Below, one piece after another: positions 9,032-18,343 of a DNA stretch of 64,000 nucleotides. Source of the stretch: Granulosicoccus sp045106195 (lineage in GTDB: Bacteria; Pseudomonadota; Gammaproteobacteria; Granulosicoccales; Granulosicoccaceae); NCBI GenBank assembly GCA_045106195.1, contig JBGCEH010000026.1, positions 7,755-71,754 on the forward strand. The letters run 5' to 3'. Numbering within the stretch: the first letter of the stretch is position 1; each line of letters opens with the position of its first letter. Under the pieces are notes generated by a model, which worked only from the letters and a program-made list of their open reading frames with translations, was not told the origin of the DNA and ran no database searches. The position numbers and the translations under genes were made by a program.

Positions 9032-11164
9032 TCACACGCTCAAATGTTTTAGCAGCAACTGTCTAGACACGCGAATCCAGCGTTTTGCAAGTGGCTCATC
9101 AGCATGCTCGAGCGTGACAAAAGCCCGTGTTCCCATGGGAATATGCTGTAGTGAAGATACTGAACCATCCAGCACCAGCTCTAGATGAAATACTTTTTCT
9201 CTTGTTCGGGCAGATTCACCTGCAACAGCCTGCTCCACATCGAATCCGTCAAATCCAGTGTTAGCCAGTGCTGCACTGGGAAGCTGGTGGCTACCAGAAG
9301 GCACCTGCCGCGCTATTCTGGCGGGCAGGCTTGCTGTCATTTCAGGTGCAAGCCTCACCTGCACACCCTGCACACCCGCCTCCACGTTGCCCAGCGCCGC
9401 TTGATCAACCACGGCACGCACCACACGCTCATCAGCATCGATAACATAAGCGAGCAGCGTACCTTGCGATACATGCAAGCCTGTAGCAATTTTCTCAATG
9501 CCCATGGCAACCCGCCCGTCTACAGGGGATCTAATCACAAGCTTTTCCATCTGTCGGTGTGCGTTATCAACTTCTGTTTCTGTTTGACGCAGCTGTATAA
9601 GAGCGGAGGCAGCAAGATGTGGATCATTGCGCTGGTGACGTGCAACATCCATTCGTGCAAGCTGTGCCGCCGACAACTTCTGTTCCAGCTCGTGTGACAA
9701 ATCGACTGATGTCAACACCATCAGTGGCTGACCCGCTACTACAACATCACCGTTGTTAACCAGGATGTGTTCGAGTTGCCCTGTTTGCGCAGCGTACACT
9801 TCTGCCTGTTGATCAACCCACACGATGCCCTGTGTTCGCGTTGAAGAGGGCAGGGGTACAGTTAGCAGAAACGCGACGACAAACAACACCAGCACGGCAG
9901 AAACGGTAATAGCTCGGGTACGCAAATTCTCCAATTCATTCGAACCCAGAAGAAACTGTAAGAACCGATAGATGGGTAGTGCACACAGTGGAATCAACGA
10001 GAACAGTGACAACAGTACCCCTAGCTCATGCAACGTCGAGACAAGGTAGACGCAGATTACGGCAGCAATGAAAAACCTGTAGGTAGTAGCGGCAGCCCCG
10101 TACGCCAGTAGCCAGAATTTCTCTCCGCGAGCGACAACCGGTGGCGCACTGGACTCTACAACCAGAACATAGCGTTTAAAAAGGTAGCGATAAAACGCTT
10201 GCGATCGCCGCGCAAGGCCTGGGCTATCCAGAGCATCTTCCATTAGATAATAACCATCAAACTTAAGTAATGGATTGGCATTGAACAACAGTATCGATAC
10301 CACACCCATAAGCGCTGCTGTGAACGCGATATTGGCAATGATACCGGTAGACAGGTTGATCCAAAGAAGAATTCCCAGGCTTGCGATGAAAAGGTCCATC
10401 ATCATGCCAGCTGCAGTCACCAGCATGCGCTGTTGCCGATGCAAGGTCCAGGCGTCAGTAACATCAACATACGGCATTGGAAATAATACAATAAAAGACA
10501 CACCCGCTTCAGGAACCTGACCACCCATACCACGCAGCAACAGGCCATGTGCAAGCTCATGTAAACACTTGGTCAGCGGATAGAGAAAAACCACATACAA
10601 GAACTGTGTTTGACCACCAACATCCTGCCAGTGCGCAGTGACGGCAGACCAGTTCATAATCAAGCCATACAATGCAGCAATGACCACAGCAGAAACCACC
10701 GTATAAATATATCGCGCGCGCACTGCTGATGTCAGCTTGCATATTACGTCGAGCAAATTTGTAGGATTAAACAATCGCAAACGCAACATCAACGGATTCA
10801 TACGAACGAGAAAACGCGTTGACAACGACTCGGAACTAGACGAATCAGACTGCGAATCGAGAATACCCAGACGTTGTAACTGAACGATCACTGACAACAA
10901 TTGCTGATCACCGAAGCTTAAGGCATGTCTCTCAACCCACTGTTTGATACTGGTCAAGCCATCAAACTGCACGATTTGCATCCACAGATCACGATGAAGC
11001 CTGATATGCCTGCCGGTGATGACGTTCTTGACGATTACCCAATGCTCCTGACGGATCACAGTCGGCGTTACCGTGCAATCGCTTTGCAATCGCGGACACT
11101 CTGCCAATCTGGATTGCACGCGCTGCTCAGTCACTTCAGCACACCCAGTTTCCAACCCAGCCAT
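9032..11164 (-). CDS. M50 (site-2-protease-like) membrane metallopeptidase with HlyD/lipoyl-like C-terminal domain
   Basis: About 710 residues. The N-terminal about 120 residues are soluble and contain WVIVKNVITGRHIRLHRDLWMQIVQFDG, recalling the PqqD-like region of related M50 proteins. Several membrane helices follow. HELAH near residue 205 is the zinc motif of M50 peptidases, and a later NANPLLKFDGYYLMEDALD supplies the expected second-motif Asp. The C-terminal about 250 residues form a periplasmic adaptor: a helix, then a lipoyl-like half (YAAQTGQLEHILVNNGDVVVAGQPL), a coiled hairpin, and VIRSPVDGRVAMG. The frame is open to a GTG at 11194, but the ATG at 11164 has a better upstream GGGCAGG. 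Either start overlaps the preceding GAF/HlyD gene, so the two are coupled. Proteolysis versus an export role is undecided. Confidence 0.82.
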   Translation of the reverse strand: MAGLETGCAEVTEQRVQSRLAECPRLQSDCTVTPTVIRQEHWVIVKNVITGRHIRLHRDLWMQIVQFDGLTSIKQWVERHALSFGDQQLLSVIVQLQRLGILDSQSDSSSSESLSTRFLVRMNPLMLRLRLFNPTNLLDVICKLTSAVRARYIYTVVSAVVIAALYGLIMNWSAVTAHWQDVGGQTQFLYVVFLYPLTKCLHELAHGLLLRGMGGQVPEAGVSFIVLFPMPYVDVTDAWTLHRQQRMLVTAAGMMMDLFIASLGILLWINLSTGIIANIAFTAALMGVVSILLFNANPLLKFDGYYLMEDALDSPGLARRSQAFYRYLFKRYVLVVESSAPPVVARGEKFWLLAYGAAATTYRFFIAAVICVYLVSTLHELGVLLSLFSLIPLCALPIYRFLQFLLGSNELENLRTRAITVSAVLVLFVVAFLLTVPLPSSTRTQGIVWVDQQAEVYAAQTGQLEHILVNNGDVVVAGQPLMVLTSVDLSHELEQKLSAAQLARMDVARHQRNDPHLAASALIQLRQTETEVDNAHRQMEKLVIRSPVDGRVAMGIEKIATGLHVSQGTLLAYVIDADERVVRAVVDQAALGNVEAGVQGVQVRLAPEMTASLPARIARQVPSGSHQLPSAALANTGFDGFDVEQAVAGESARTREKVFHLELVLDGSVSSLQHIPMGTRAFVTLEHADEPLAKRWIRVSRQLLLKHLSV

Positions 11165-13047
11165 ACTAGGCGTATACCTGCCCTTCCAAGCCACTGCGAG
11201 ATCTTTGATTTTTTACCGATCAGAACTTTTCCCAATCCCTCCATACCCGGACGTAATGAAGCCGAGTGGTCCAGTACCGCATGAACCTGAACGCTATTTG
11301 CACCGTCCTTCACGACAGCAAGAGGCATGATGGCAGTTACTGTACCCGATAGAACGTTAGAAGGATCTGCTGACATGCGTATGCCGACGGACTGTCCGAG
11401 TCGTACGTTTTTCACATCGTACTCCGAGACATCAAGCACCAGCCGATGAGAATTTATCGAGCCAAGCGTAAACAAGGCATCGCCCGATGAGACAGCAGCT
11501 CCCAGAAAATCATCCCAGCTACCACTCAGCACGACGCCATCAACAGGTGCTACCAGTATCATTCTTTCTCGTCGCAATGCCAACTGAGAGAGTTCGGTTT
11601 GCAAGTGAGCGGCTTGCTCTTTCAAGCGTGTCACGTCAACGCGGTCATAAGAGGCCAGTGCCTTGGTATAAGCCTGCTGATTCTGTCGTACTTCACTCTC
11701 ACGCTTTTGTATCTGGAGCTGTAGATCAAGATCATCCAGCGACGCCAGCACCTGTCCCTTCTCTACCCTATCACCAGCTTTTGCGGAAACCGACTCGACA
11801 AATCCGTCCATCGGCGCGATGAGAACATGTCGTTCAGATGCCTCAACGCTTAGCGGCGCACTGACGCGGTGTTCGGCAGGCAAAAACAAAAAAAGCAATC
11901 CCACTAGACACAAGGTTGTGATCATCATCGCACGTGGCACATGGTCGCGCATCCAGCGCAATGTATGATGTATCTGCTGTCTGGCAACGGCTGTCACTTT
12001 GCGCGAATGGGGATCGGACAAAATCAGCAGGGCAATAGTCAGCCCCAGCTCACGCTCGAGCCCCGCTTGCTCTGATCGAGTGAAGGGCCGATCTACAGAA
12101 CGTTCCAGTGATATGGCATAGCATTGACCCGAAGCGGCAACCGGTATAATCAGACGCGCACACGGCTTGAGCATAGTCGTTATCGGCGTCTGCACAGCAA
12201 TGGAAGGTTCTGCCATACATTGATGATCAGTCGACAACGGTTGCGTCTTGTCGCAATAGGCTTTTTCAATTGCGATAAGCAGTGAATCCGAAGCAGCCAG
12301 ACGATTATCGACATGTTGCTGCCCAGACAGGCCAAGCAGCCTTGCACCTGACACCGTTTGTTGCCGCACACGCAATTGTGCAATAAGGCACCGATCACTG
12401 CCAGAGACGATTACCAATTGATCCATCAACTGTGCAAAGGCTGAGGAAAGCGATCCTGATCGATCAATACAAGCAAGGGCCCATTGCGACAGACGACTGT
12501 CTAGGGAAGGCCATGCGACATCGGGTGAGTATCTTCCAAGCGACTTAAACGCCCATGACACAAGTCGTATCTGAGTCTGCATATCCAGCTTGGTCAAGGC
12601 TTGCCTTTCGATGAGCAGTACATGCCTCACCCGCTTGCGGGAACCAACGATATCAGGCAAGCACACCACTGATTGATTTTCACGTGTTTCACTAACGGCC
12701 CGCACCACAGCGCCATTTTTCGCGCAACGTAGTGCGAGTTTCGCATAAGCTGATCCCACTGATGAGTCGACATCCGGCAAACTGGCGAGCGCCTTCATCT
12801 GCAGTTGATCGTTTTTTGCATCGACACAATACAGCGTCAGGCAGTGAGCTTTTAACAAGCTCTGCAACCAGGTTAACCAGTGTCCGAAGCCGCATTCACC
12901 TGCACCTTGCACGACAGTGTCTTCGGGCACGACGGTGTGCTTCTGATATTTAATATCAGGTGTATAAGGCGCAGAGGTTGACATGAGTGGCAGTAGCGCG
13001 GGCAGACCGATTGATTTTGCGATACAGCTGTGCCCTGCAACTAGCAA
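11131..13047 (-). CDS. Membrane protein with GAF-like N-terminal half and HlyD-type periplasmic adaptor half
   Basis: Up to 638 residues. The first about 370 residues look cytoplasmic and contain two GAF-like stretches (for example WLQSLLKAHCLTLYCVDAKN and QLVIVSGSDRCLIAQL). A single membrane helix (MITTLCLVGLLFLFL, about residue 400) follows. The C-terminal 230 residues are a membrane-fusion (HlyD) domain: lipoyl half LIAPMDGFVESVSAKAGDRV, a coiled-coil hairpin, second half ILVAPVDGVVLSGSWDDFLG, then a beta-barrel. The start is uncertain: TTG at 13047, with AAGG 10 bases upstream, or an ATG at 12984. The stop overlaps the start of the M50 gene, so the products probably act together as paired inner-membrane adaptors. 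Substrate unknown. Confidence 0.8.
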   Translation of the reverse strand: MLVAGHSCIAKSIGLPALLPLMSTSAPYTPDIKYQKHTVVPEDTVVQGAGECGFGHWLTWLQSLLKAHCLTLYCVDAKNDQLQMKALASLPDVDSSVGSAYAKLALRCAKNGAVVRAVSETRENQSVVCLPDIVGSRKRVRHVLLIERQALTKLDMQTQIRLVSWAFKSLGRYSPDVAWPSLDSRLSQWALACIDRSGSLSSAFAQLMDQLVIVSGSDRCLIAQLRVRQQTVSGARLLGLSGQQHVDNRLAASDSLLIAIEKAYCDKTQPLSTDHQCMAEPSIAVQTPITTMLKPCARLIIPVAASGQCYAISLERSVDRPFTRSEQAGLERELGLTIALLILSDPHSRKVTAVARQQIHHTLRWMRDHVPRAMMITTLCLVGLLFLFLPAEHRVSAPLSVEASERHVLIAPMDGFVESVSAKAGDRVEKGQVLASLDDLDLQLQIQKRESEVRQNQQAYTKALASYDRVDVTRLKEQAAHLQTELSQLALRRERMILVAPVDGVVLSGSWDDFLGAAVSSGDALFTLGSINSHRLVLDVSEYDVKNVRLGQSVGIRMSADPSNVLSGTVTAIMPLAVVKDGANSVQVHAVLDHSASLRPGMEGLGKVLIGKKSKISQWLGRAGIRLVWLGWKLGVLK

Positions 13048-13083
13048 GCCATGACGGCCTTGTGTTCCAAACCCTGAGCGACG

Positions 13084-14094
13084 TTACCTGGGCACCGTGT
13101 TCAACACACGCTCAAGTGTATCAAGCTCCACTTGCTGATCGGACGACAAAGGCATGGACCTGAGCGCCTGTACGGCAGCTCGCCTTACCCTCTTCGTCTC
13201 CGCCCCGTTTCGAAGTGTCCTAAAGAGCCGCTCTATAACAATGGGTGAGCTATCCTCATGCCCTGACAAGGAGTACGCAGCCGATGCACGTACGTATTCC
13301 GATGCATCGTCAAGCCCGGCCAGTAACGTATCGGTGTACCGACCGTCCTCGCTCCAACGTGAAAGGATATCCAGGCTAATGCTGCGTACGCCATCATCCT
13401 GATGCGAGGTTAGCCAGGCCAGTTGATCCGACAGGTAGGCGCGGCTATTGATGTCGACTGCACCGGGATTGGATAACGCCGCCATTGCGCCGACAAGCAC
13501 GTCCGGCTCAACCTCGCTAGACAGCATTTCAGCTGCGACGTCACGTGCCTGTGCATTGCCGGGCTGGATATCCTGCAAAAGACGCATTCCCAGTGCACGC
13601 TCTTCACGATCGCCGGAGAATATCAGCTCACTGGCCAGTAACAAGGGCTGCTCACCTTCCACAGCGCCCAGCACTATGGCAAGTCGTCTCTTTCGTTCGG
13701 GATCGCTCTCCTGGCGAAATTCATCGATAAGTTGCTGAAGCAAGGCGGGATCCGCATTCAGGCGAATGACAAGCTTACTAAGTTGGGCGTCAGTCAGACT
13801 CAAGCCCCATAAGGCTGAATCTGGCTCGTTGCTCATGGAAGTAACAACTGGCTCCAGGCTTGCGGGCTGATCGGCACCAACCGTGTTCGTCTTGCTGTCT
13901 GATTTCGTGCTGTCGCTATCGGCTACTTCAAATGGAGAGTCGAGTTTCACATGAGAACCTGCCGGAGAAGAAACGGATGCATCGTCTCCGGCAAACCTGG
14001 AGCTTGTATCAGGGGCTGCATTTTTTCCAGCAGGCCACAGCCCGATGACCACTATGGCACTCACTACAACTAACAAGACTACGGTCAGTTTCAT
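13084..14094 (-). CDS. Membrane-anchored HEAT-repeat protein
   Basis: 336 residues. An N-terminal hydrophobic helix (VVLLVVVSAIVVIGLWP) anchors or exports the protein. A Ser/Asp-rich linker to about residue 100 follows. From about residue 130 there are repeated helix pairs of HEAT type, e.g. DDGVRSISLDILSRWSEDGR and ASEYVRASAAYSLSGHEDSS. HEAT repeats are protein-binding scaffolds, so this is likely a periplasmic partner protein. It lies directly upstream of the GAF/HlyD gene (36-base gap, same strand) and is probably in the same operon. No enzymatic motif is visible. Confidence 0.8.
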   Translation of the reverse strand: MKLTVVLLVVVSAIVVIGLWPAGKNAAPDTSSRFAGDDASVSSPAGSHVKLDSPFEVADSDSTKSDSKTNTVGADQPASLEPVVTSMSNEPDSALWGLSLTDAQLSKLVIRLNADPALLQQLIDEFRQESDPERKRRLAIVLGAVEGEQPLLLASELIFSGDREERALGMRLLQDIQPGNAQARDVAAEMLSSEVEPDVLVGAMAALSNPGAVDINSRAYLSDQLAWLTSHQDDGVRSISLDILSRWSEDGRYTDTLLAGLDDASEYVRASAAYSLSGHEDSSPIVIERLFRTLRNGAETKRVRRAAVQALRSMPLSSDQQVELDTLERVLNTVPR

Positions 14095-14132
14095 GCGTTA
14101 GTGAAAGTGTACGTCATGATGTTATTAGAGAA

Positions 14133-14150
14133 CACCACGCCTGGGTGGTG
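14133..14150 (-). terminator. Possible terminator after the TSP3-repeat lipoprotein gene
   Basis: Read on the minus strand, CACCAC-CCAGGC-GTGGTG is followed by TTCTCTAATAA, 28 bases past the lipoprotein stop. The stem is short and the T-run broken, so it is only a weak candidate. Confidence 0.4.
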
Positions 14151-14177
14151 CCTCCTCTGATTATCGTGCGCTGCCAA

Positions 14178-15134
14178 CTAATCCAGTCGATTGAACGGAG
14201 GGTCGATGGAAAACGGAATGGATTCGTTATTCGTAGTCCCAGCAGTTGTATTCTTGACCAGGCGCCAACCGCCTTCGATGACGTCGTTGTCAACGACCGT
14301 TCCATTTTGATAGAACAACGGGATATCGGCACAACGCCCTTCATCAAATCCATAGACATCGGTAAAGGTTGCATTGCCTTCGGCGTCGTCAGTGACGGTA
14401 CCTTGAGAAAGCCGTGTTATCGAGTCCTGCAACTTGGCCCATGTCCCCATTCCCACCAGAGCATCGGCGGCAATTGGATTAGGCTGGCTGGCCTGGAACA
14501 GCTCCGTTGCGGCTCTGGATGCAGGCCCATACTCACCATCGGCAAAATCCGAATAGCTTTGACCGTCAGTGCCACCGAACCCTGCGCAAAAAACCACGCG
14601 CTGCACACCTGCTGCGTAAAGGCTGTCGGCGAATATACCACCGACATTGCTGCCTCGAATCAGACAGTTGTCATCCCAATTGGGGGTATCCGAATACGCA
14701 TCAGTCCCAGTTTCCCCTCCACACGGTCGCTCGGGAGTAATGACATCGAAGTTTGCCTGCCCCTCGGTCAAGCCCGTTTCGTCATCTAAACCGTCACCAT
14801 CGAGGTCAACAAATCGATCTTCTTCACTCGCATCGAGCAAGCCATCGCCATCGGCATCGGAATCATCCCTGTTAGGGATCAAATCACCGTCCAGATCCTG
14901 ATCCGCTATACGATCATCAATTCCGTCGCCGTCCAGGTCGACATCAGTGTCAACGACATCGAGAATGCCGTCTTCATCAACATCCGGACCTTCACCTCTA
15001 GGAAACCCGTCACCATCAGAATCTGTCGGTGAGTCGCCGCTACTACCTCCACAGGCGACCAAGGTGGTAGTCAAGGCTGCCAAGGCCAGGTATTTGCCGG
15101 CACATCTGCCTGCATTCGTCAGAAGCTTAACCAT
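14178..15134 (-). CDS. Lipoprotein with thrombospondin type 3 (calcium-binding) repeats
   Basis: 318 residues. The signal peptide ends with a lipobox (TLVACGG; Cys near residue 28), so it should be a lipid-anchored envelope protein. Residues about 35-120 are Asp-rich thrombospondin type 3 repeats of the DxDxDGxxD kind (for example DVDLDGDGIDDRIADQDLDG), which bind calcium in other proteins. The remainder (about 120-318) has several Cys residues and is not a family I recognise. It is in the same direction as, but well separated from, the chemosensory cluster upstream. Confidence 0.85.
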   Translation of the reverse strand: MVKLLTNAGRCAGKYLALAALTTTLVACGGSSGDSPTDSDGDGFPRGEGPDVDEDGILDVVDTDVDLDGDGIDDRIADQDLDGDLIPNRDDSDADGDGLLDASEEDRFVDLDGDGLDDETGLTEGQANFDVITPERPCGGETGTDAYSDTPNWDDNCLIRGSNVGGIFADSLYAAGVQRVVFCAGFGGTDGQSYSDFADGEYGPASRAATELFQASQPNPIAADALVGMGTWAKLQDSITRLSQGTVTDDAEGNATFTDVYGFDEGRCADIPLFYQNGTVVDNDVIEGGWRLVKNTTAGTTNNESIPFSIDPPFNRLD

Positions 15135-15439
15135 TTTGTCTCCAGATACTAGAACTCGTGAATGTCTGGCGGCATTAGCTTGTTGTAGGCCATTGGCGCA
15201 TACGACTTTAAGCTAACGAATACATCGTGAGCAAACTTACCCACCACCAAAGCCAGTTTAGTCGATCTTGAGACCTGGCCGCTACCTTGACGGCTAAAAT
15301 CAGGGCAAGGCAGGTGCCCAAGAAGCACACGCTCTGCGACAGCGCCGCAGAACTGCTATATAACGCACTTGTAACATGAGCCGTGAACCTGAAGCGCCAG
15401 GCTACTGGCCAGTTGACGAATGAAGGCCCGGGATCGGGA
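15135..15439. other. Intergenic region between cheX-like gene and lipoprotein gene
   Basis: About 305 bases. I see no gene or structured element apart from short imperfect palindromes such as CCAGGCTACTGG (about 15398-15409). It should hold the lipoprotein promoter and the end of the chemosensory transcript. Confidence 0.45.
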
Positions 15440-15892
15440 TCAGGCTGCTTTTTGCCCCCCGGCAGCTCCCTGAGTCACTGCAACATCCAAAGGCATGCCT
15501 TCACAACTGAAGTTAATCCACTCATGCCGGGCCTCTTCGCCGGCATCACCTTTCAAAATAGTCGGTAGAGAAAGGTCACAGGTTTCGGGCAACAGGCATT
15601 TGACGGTACCGCCCAACATGTTGGTCAGTTCCGTCAGCGTGTCGGTTCTATCCATATCCGAGGCATCTTCTGCCGAGCAGTTGAACATCACGCCAGCGGC
15701 ATGTGACAAAAACTGCTCGCTTGCACGAACGCTGACTACACCTTCCCATGCTCCACTGATGGAGATTTGCGAAATCAGGTAGTGACCTAGCGTAAGCCCA
15801 CCAGCTTCACCATCGCTAATAGGCAATTCGAGTACAGTCATCCAGACGACTTCGACGATCTCACGTAGTTCTTCTTCGCTTATTACACTCAT
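15440..15892 (-). CDS. CheX-like chemotaxis protein
   Basis: 150 residues. The centre carries the CheX/CheC-type signature helix: an acidic stretch then TLTELTNMLGGTVKCLLPETCDLSLPT (residues about 84-110). In CheX the Glu and Asn of the ExxN motif (here ELTN) act in dephosphorylating CheY-P. It is the last gene of the che cluster, 14 bases after cheR, so it probably resets the receiver encoded in the same operon. A non-catalytic CheX-fold protein cannot be excluded. Confidence 0.8.
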   Translation of the reverse strand: MSVISEEELREIVEVVWMTVLELPISDGEAGGLTLGHYLISQISISGAWEGVVSVRASEQFLSHAAGVMFNCSAEDASDMDRTDTLTELTNMLGGTVKCLLPETCDLSLPTILKGDAGEEARHEWINFSCEGMPLDVAVTQGAAGGQKAA

Positions 15893-15906
15893 GTTGGATA
15901 CTCCAC

Positions 15907-16719
15907 TCAGGCAATTTTGTAGTAGTGACTTCGATCAGTCGTGACACGTTGATAGTCTGTGTTCAGATTCAGTGTTGTCTCTGACAATCCCAGAAACAGA
16001 CACCCACCAGGTTTGAGAACCTTTCCGGTATTCTGCAAAATTCGCGTCTTTACATCCGGATCAAAATAGATCAAAACGTTGCGTAGAAAAATAATGTCCA
16101 TGCTGGGCAGACCACGCCATTCACGAATCAGGTTTAGCTGTTCGAATGTGACCATGTCACGCAACTTCGGGCTAACTTCCCAAGACAGTCCCTGCTGCTG
16201 AAAGTACTTTGCAAGCAGTTGCATCGGGAGTCCGCGGTTGACCTCGAGCCGGTTATATCTGCCGGAGGATGCTTTGGCCAGAACTTCTGCTGAAATATCG
16301 GTCCCCTTGATGGCAATTCTCGGAACAAGCTGCGGGCAATTCTCATGAATGGCCATGGCGATCGTGTAGGGCTCCTGTCCCGTGGAGCAAGCAGCACACC
16401 AGATATTTATCGTATCAGAGTGTGTCTTTGCGATGTTAGGCAACACATCCTTGCACAAGGTTTCAAAGGGGTGTGAATCTCGGAAAAAAGACGTCTCGTT
16501 AGTGGTCATCGCCTCCACTACGCGCTCAGCCAAGGTCGCATCTCTCCCACCACGCAAACCTGCCAAAAGCTCAGACAAACCTGCATACTCTGTCTTGCGT
16601 GCCAATGAGGTAAGGCGTGATTCAACCAGATATTTCATATCTGTGTCCAGGGCGATCGCGGATTCCTTGTACACAAGATCGCGAACGAAGTCGAAGTCTG
16701 AATTGCTGATTTCGCTCAT
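15907..16719 (-). CDS. cheR: Chemotaxis protein methyltransferase CheR
   Basis: Transfers methyl groups from S-adenosylmethionine to receptor glutamates. The N-terminal all-alpha domain is followed by the MTTNETSFFRD motif, the SAM-binding NIWCAACSTGQEPYTIAM, GTDIS, and the conserved DIIFLRNVLIYFD. The frame extends to a GTG at 16725, but the ATG at 16719 follows AGGAAGGTG closely and overlaps the cheB stop as ATGA, so I use it (270 aa). It is the sixth gene of the cluster and works against the CheB esterase. Confidence 0.95.
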   Translation of the reverse strand: MSEISNSDFDFVRDLVYKESAIALDTDMKYLVESRLTSLARKTEYAGLSELLAGLRGGRDATLAERVVEAMTTNETSFFRDSHPFETLCKDVLPNIAKTHSDTINIWCAACSTGQEPYTIAMAIHENCPQLVPRIAIKGTDISAEVLAKASSGRYNRLEVNRGLPMQLLAKYFQQQGLSWEVSPKLRDMVTFEQLNLIREWRGLPSMDIIFLRNVLIYFDPDVKTRILQNTGKVLKPGGCLFLGLSETTLNLNTDYQRVTTDRSHYYKIA

Positions 16720-17876
16720 GCGCACCTTCCTGAATTAGTAGTGTGTTTGTGTGAGTCCGAATTGGCTGCCGACTGACCACCCAACCATGCCGGTCGCTTG
16801 ACCCAGGATGTGATCACCTCCGCCATTCTGTCCAGTGGAACCTCCTCCTGAGCAAGCCCCGCCATGGCGACCAGTTTGGGCATTCCCCAAACAACCGAAG
16901 TGGCTTTGTCCTGCACAACAATGGGACAACCTGCTTCAGCTAACACCTCGCTGCCCTTGAGTCCATCAGCCCCCATACCTGTCAGGATGACACCCAGGCA
17001 CTTACTCCCAAAAATTCCCGGGATAGATCGAAACAGTGGGTCTACCGAGGGTCGACAGGAGTTTTCCGGTTCATCCTTGTTGAGATTGACGATAACGTCG
17101 GTGCCAATTCGGTCCAGCGTCATGTGAAAATTGCCTGGTGCGATGTATACCGTTCCGCCCCTTAACTTGTCACCCAGTTGCGCCTCTACCACCTTCAATG
17201 AGCTGGCTGCATCGAGACGTCTTGCCAGCTTGGCGGTAAACTCCGCCGGCATGTGCTGCACGATGACAACCGGTACGCCGATATCGACAGGCAGATTAGA
17301 CAGTAGCTTTGCCAGCGCATCCGGCCCTCCAGTAGATACGCCGATTGCAACAATATCTATTCCGCTGCCTTTGATTGAGCGAAGCTCTGTCGCCGTTACT
17401 GATGCTTTCGAAGCAACTACGGCAGACGAGCCCGGCGGTGAAACAGATTCTGAGGCAGGACCAGATTCAATACTGAGTAACGCCTGGATCTTGGGTAACA
17501 GATCTTTTGCAAGGTCTTTACGAATATTCCCGATACCACCTACCGAACTTGGCTTCACAGCAAACTCGCTTGCCCCTAACGCCAGTGCATCCAGCGCTGC
17601 ATCAGAACCCTCCGAAGTCAGGGAACTGACCATGACTGTTTTGATCGAAGGCCACTTCTTGCGTATTTCGATCAAAGTCTGGATGCCATCCATCTCAGGC
17701 ATCAGTATGTCAAGCGTTATTAGATCAGGTTTCGTCTGCCGTAACATATCTAAGGCAATCTTGCCATTAGCAGCAACACCCACCACTTCGAGCCCGTTTT
17801 GTGCGTCGATAACGTCCGATAGTATCCGTTGATACAGACAGGAGTCATCAACCACCAGTATTCGCTTATTAGCCAT
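16716..17876 (-). CDS. cheB: Chemotaxis response regulator protein-glutamate methylesterase CheB
   Basis: Removes receptor methyl groups (and may deamidate) when phosphorylated. REC domain (residues about 1-120): ILVVDDSCLYQRIL, phospho-Asp in LITLDILMPEMDGI, Lys in FAVKPSS. A Ser/Ala-rich linker follows, then the methylesterase domain with the catalytic Ser in AIGVSTGGPDALA, His in VIVQHMPAEFT, and Asp in GVILTGMGADGLKG. The start MANKRILVV at 17876 sits 1 base after the cheY stop region. The stop overlaps the cheR start. A second CheB is encoded at about 25 kb, so this one probably serves the adjacent MCP. Confidence 0.95.
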   Translation of the reverse strand: MANKRILVVDDSCLYQRILSDVIDAQNGLEVVGVAANGKIALDMLRQTKPDLITLDILMPEMDGIQTLIEIRKKWPSIKTVMVSSLTSEGSDAALDALALGASEFAVKPSSVGGIGNIRKDLAKDLLPKIQALLSIESGPASESVSPPGSSAVVASKASVTATELRSIKGSGIDIVAIGVSTGGPDALAKLLSNLPVDIGVPVVIVQHMPAEFTAKLARRLDAASSLKVVEAQLGDKLRGGTVYIAPGNFHMTLDRIGTDVIVNLNKDEPENSCRPSVDPLFRSIPGIFGSKCLGVILTGMGADGLKGSEVLAEAGCPIVVQDKATSVVWGMPKLVAMAGLAQEEVPLDRMAEVITSWVKRPAWLGGQSAANSDSHKHTTNSGRCA

Positions 17877-17877
17877 A

Positions 17878-18264
17878 TCAGGCAGCAACTAGACCGAGCA
17901 GTCGCAGCTTTTCGATGATCACATCATCTGTAAACGGCTTCATGACATATTCGTTGGCACCGGCAGCCATGGCTTTCACCACCCGTGACATTTCGGTCTC
18001 GGTAGTTACCATCATCAACCAGATATCTGCATTTTTCTTGTCAGCTCTCACCGCCTTGACAAATTCATAGCCATTCATTTCCGGCATGTTCCAGTCAACC
18101 AGACAAATAGCAATATCATCGTTCTCGGCCAAACGCTCCAAGCCTTCCAAGCCGTGCGCAGCCTCAGATGTCTTAAAATCAAGCTTGTGGAGTATGCGTT
18201 TCAAGATGGCACGCATAGCACGAGAGTCATCAATGATGAGCGCATGTACTTGGGCTTGTGACAT
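17878..18264 (-). CDS. cheY: CheY-type single-domain response regulator
   Basis: About 128 residues, a lone receiver: acidic pair in LIIDDSRAMRAIL, phospho-Asp in CLVDWNMPEMNGYE, Thr in MVTTETE, Lys in YVMKPFT. It lies between the MCP and CheB genes and should be the diffusible output of CheA. The frame is open to 18288, but ATG 18264 (MSQAQVHAL) has AGGA 9 bases upstream, so I prefer it. There are no flagellar genes nearby, so its target is not shown by the sequence. Confidence 0.93.
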   Translation of the reverse strand: MSQAQVHALIIDDSRAMRAILKRILHKLDFKTSEAAHGLEGLERLAENDDIAICLVDWNMPEMNGYEFVKAVRADKKNADIWLMMVTTETEMSRVVKAMAAGANEYVMKPFTDDVIIEKLRLLGLVAA

Positions 18265-18343
18265 AAACGTATTCCTGAAGTTATACAAATTTCAGGGGTT
18301 TACGACCTCTCATCGCAGCCCCTTGTTATCAATGACTGCCAGA

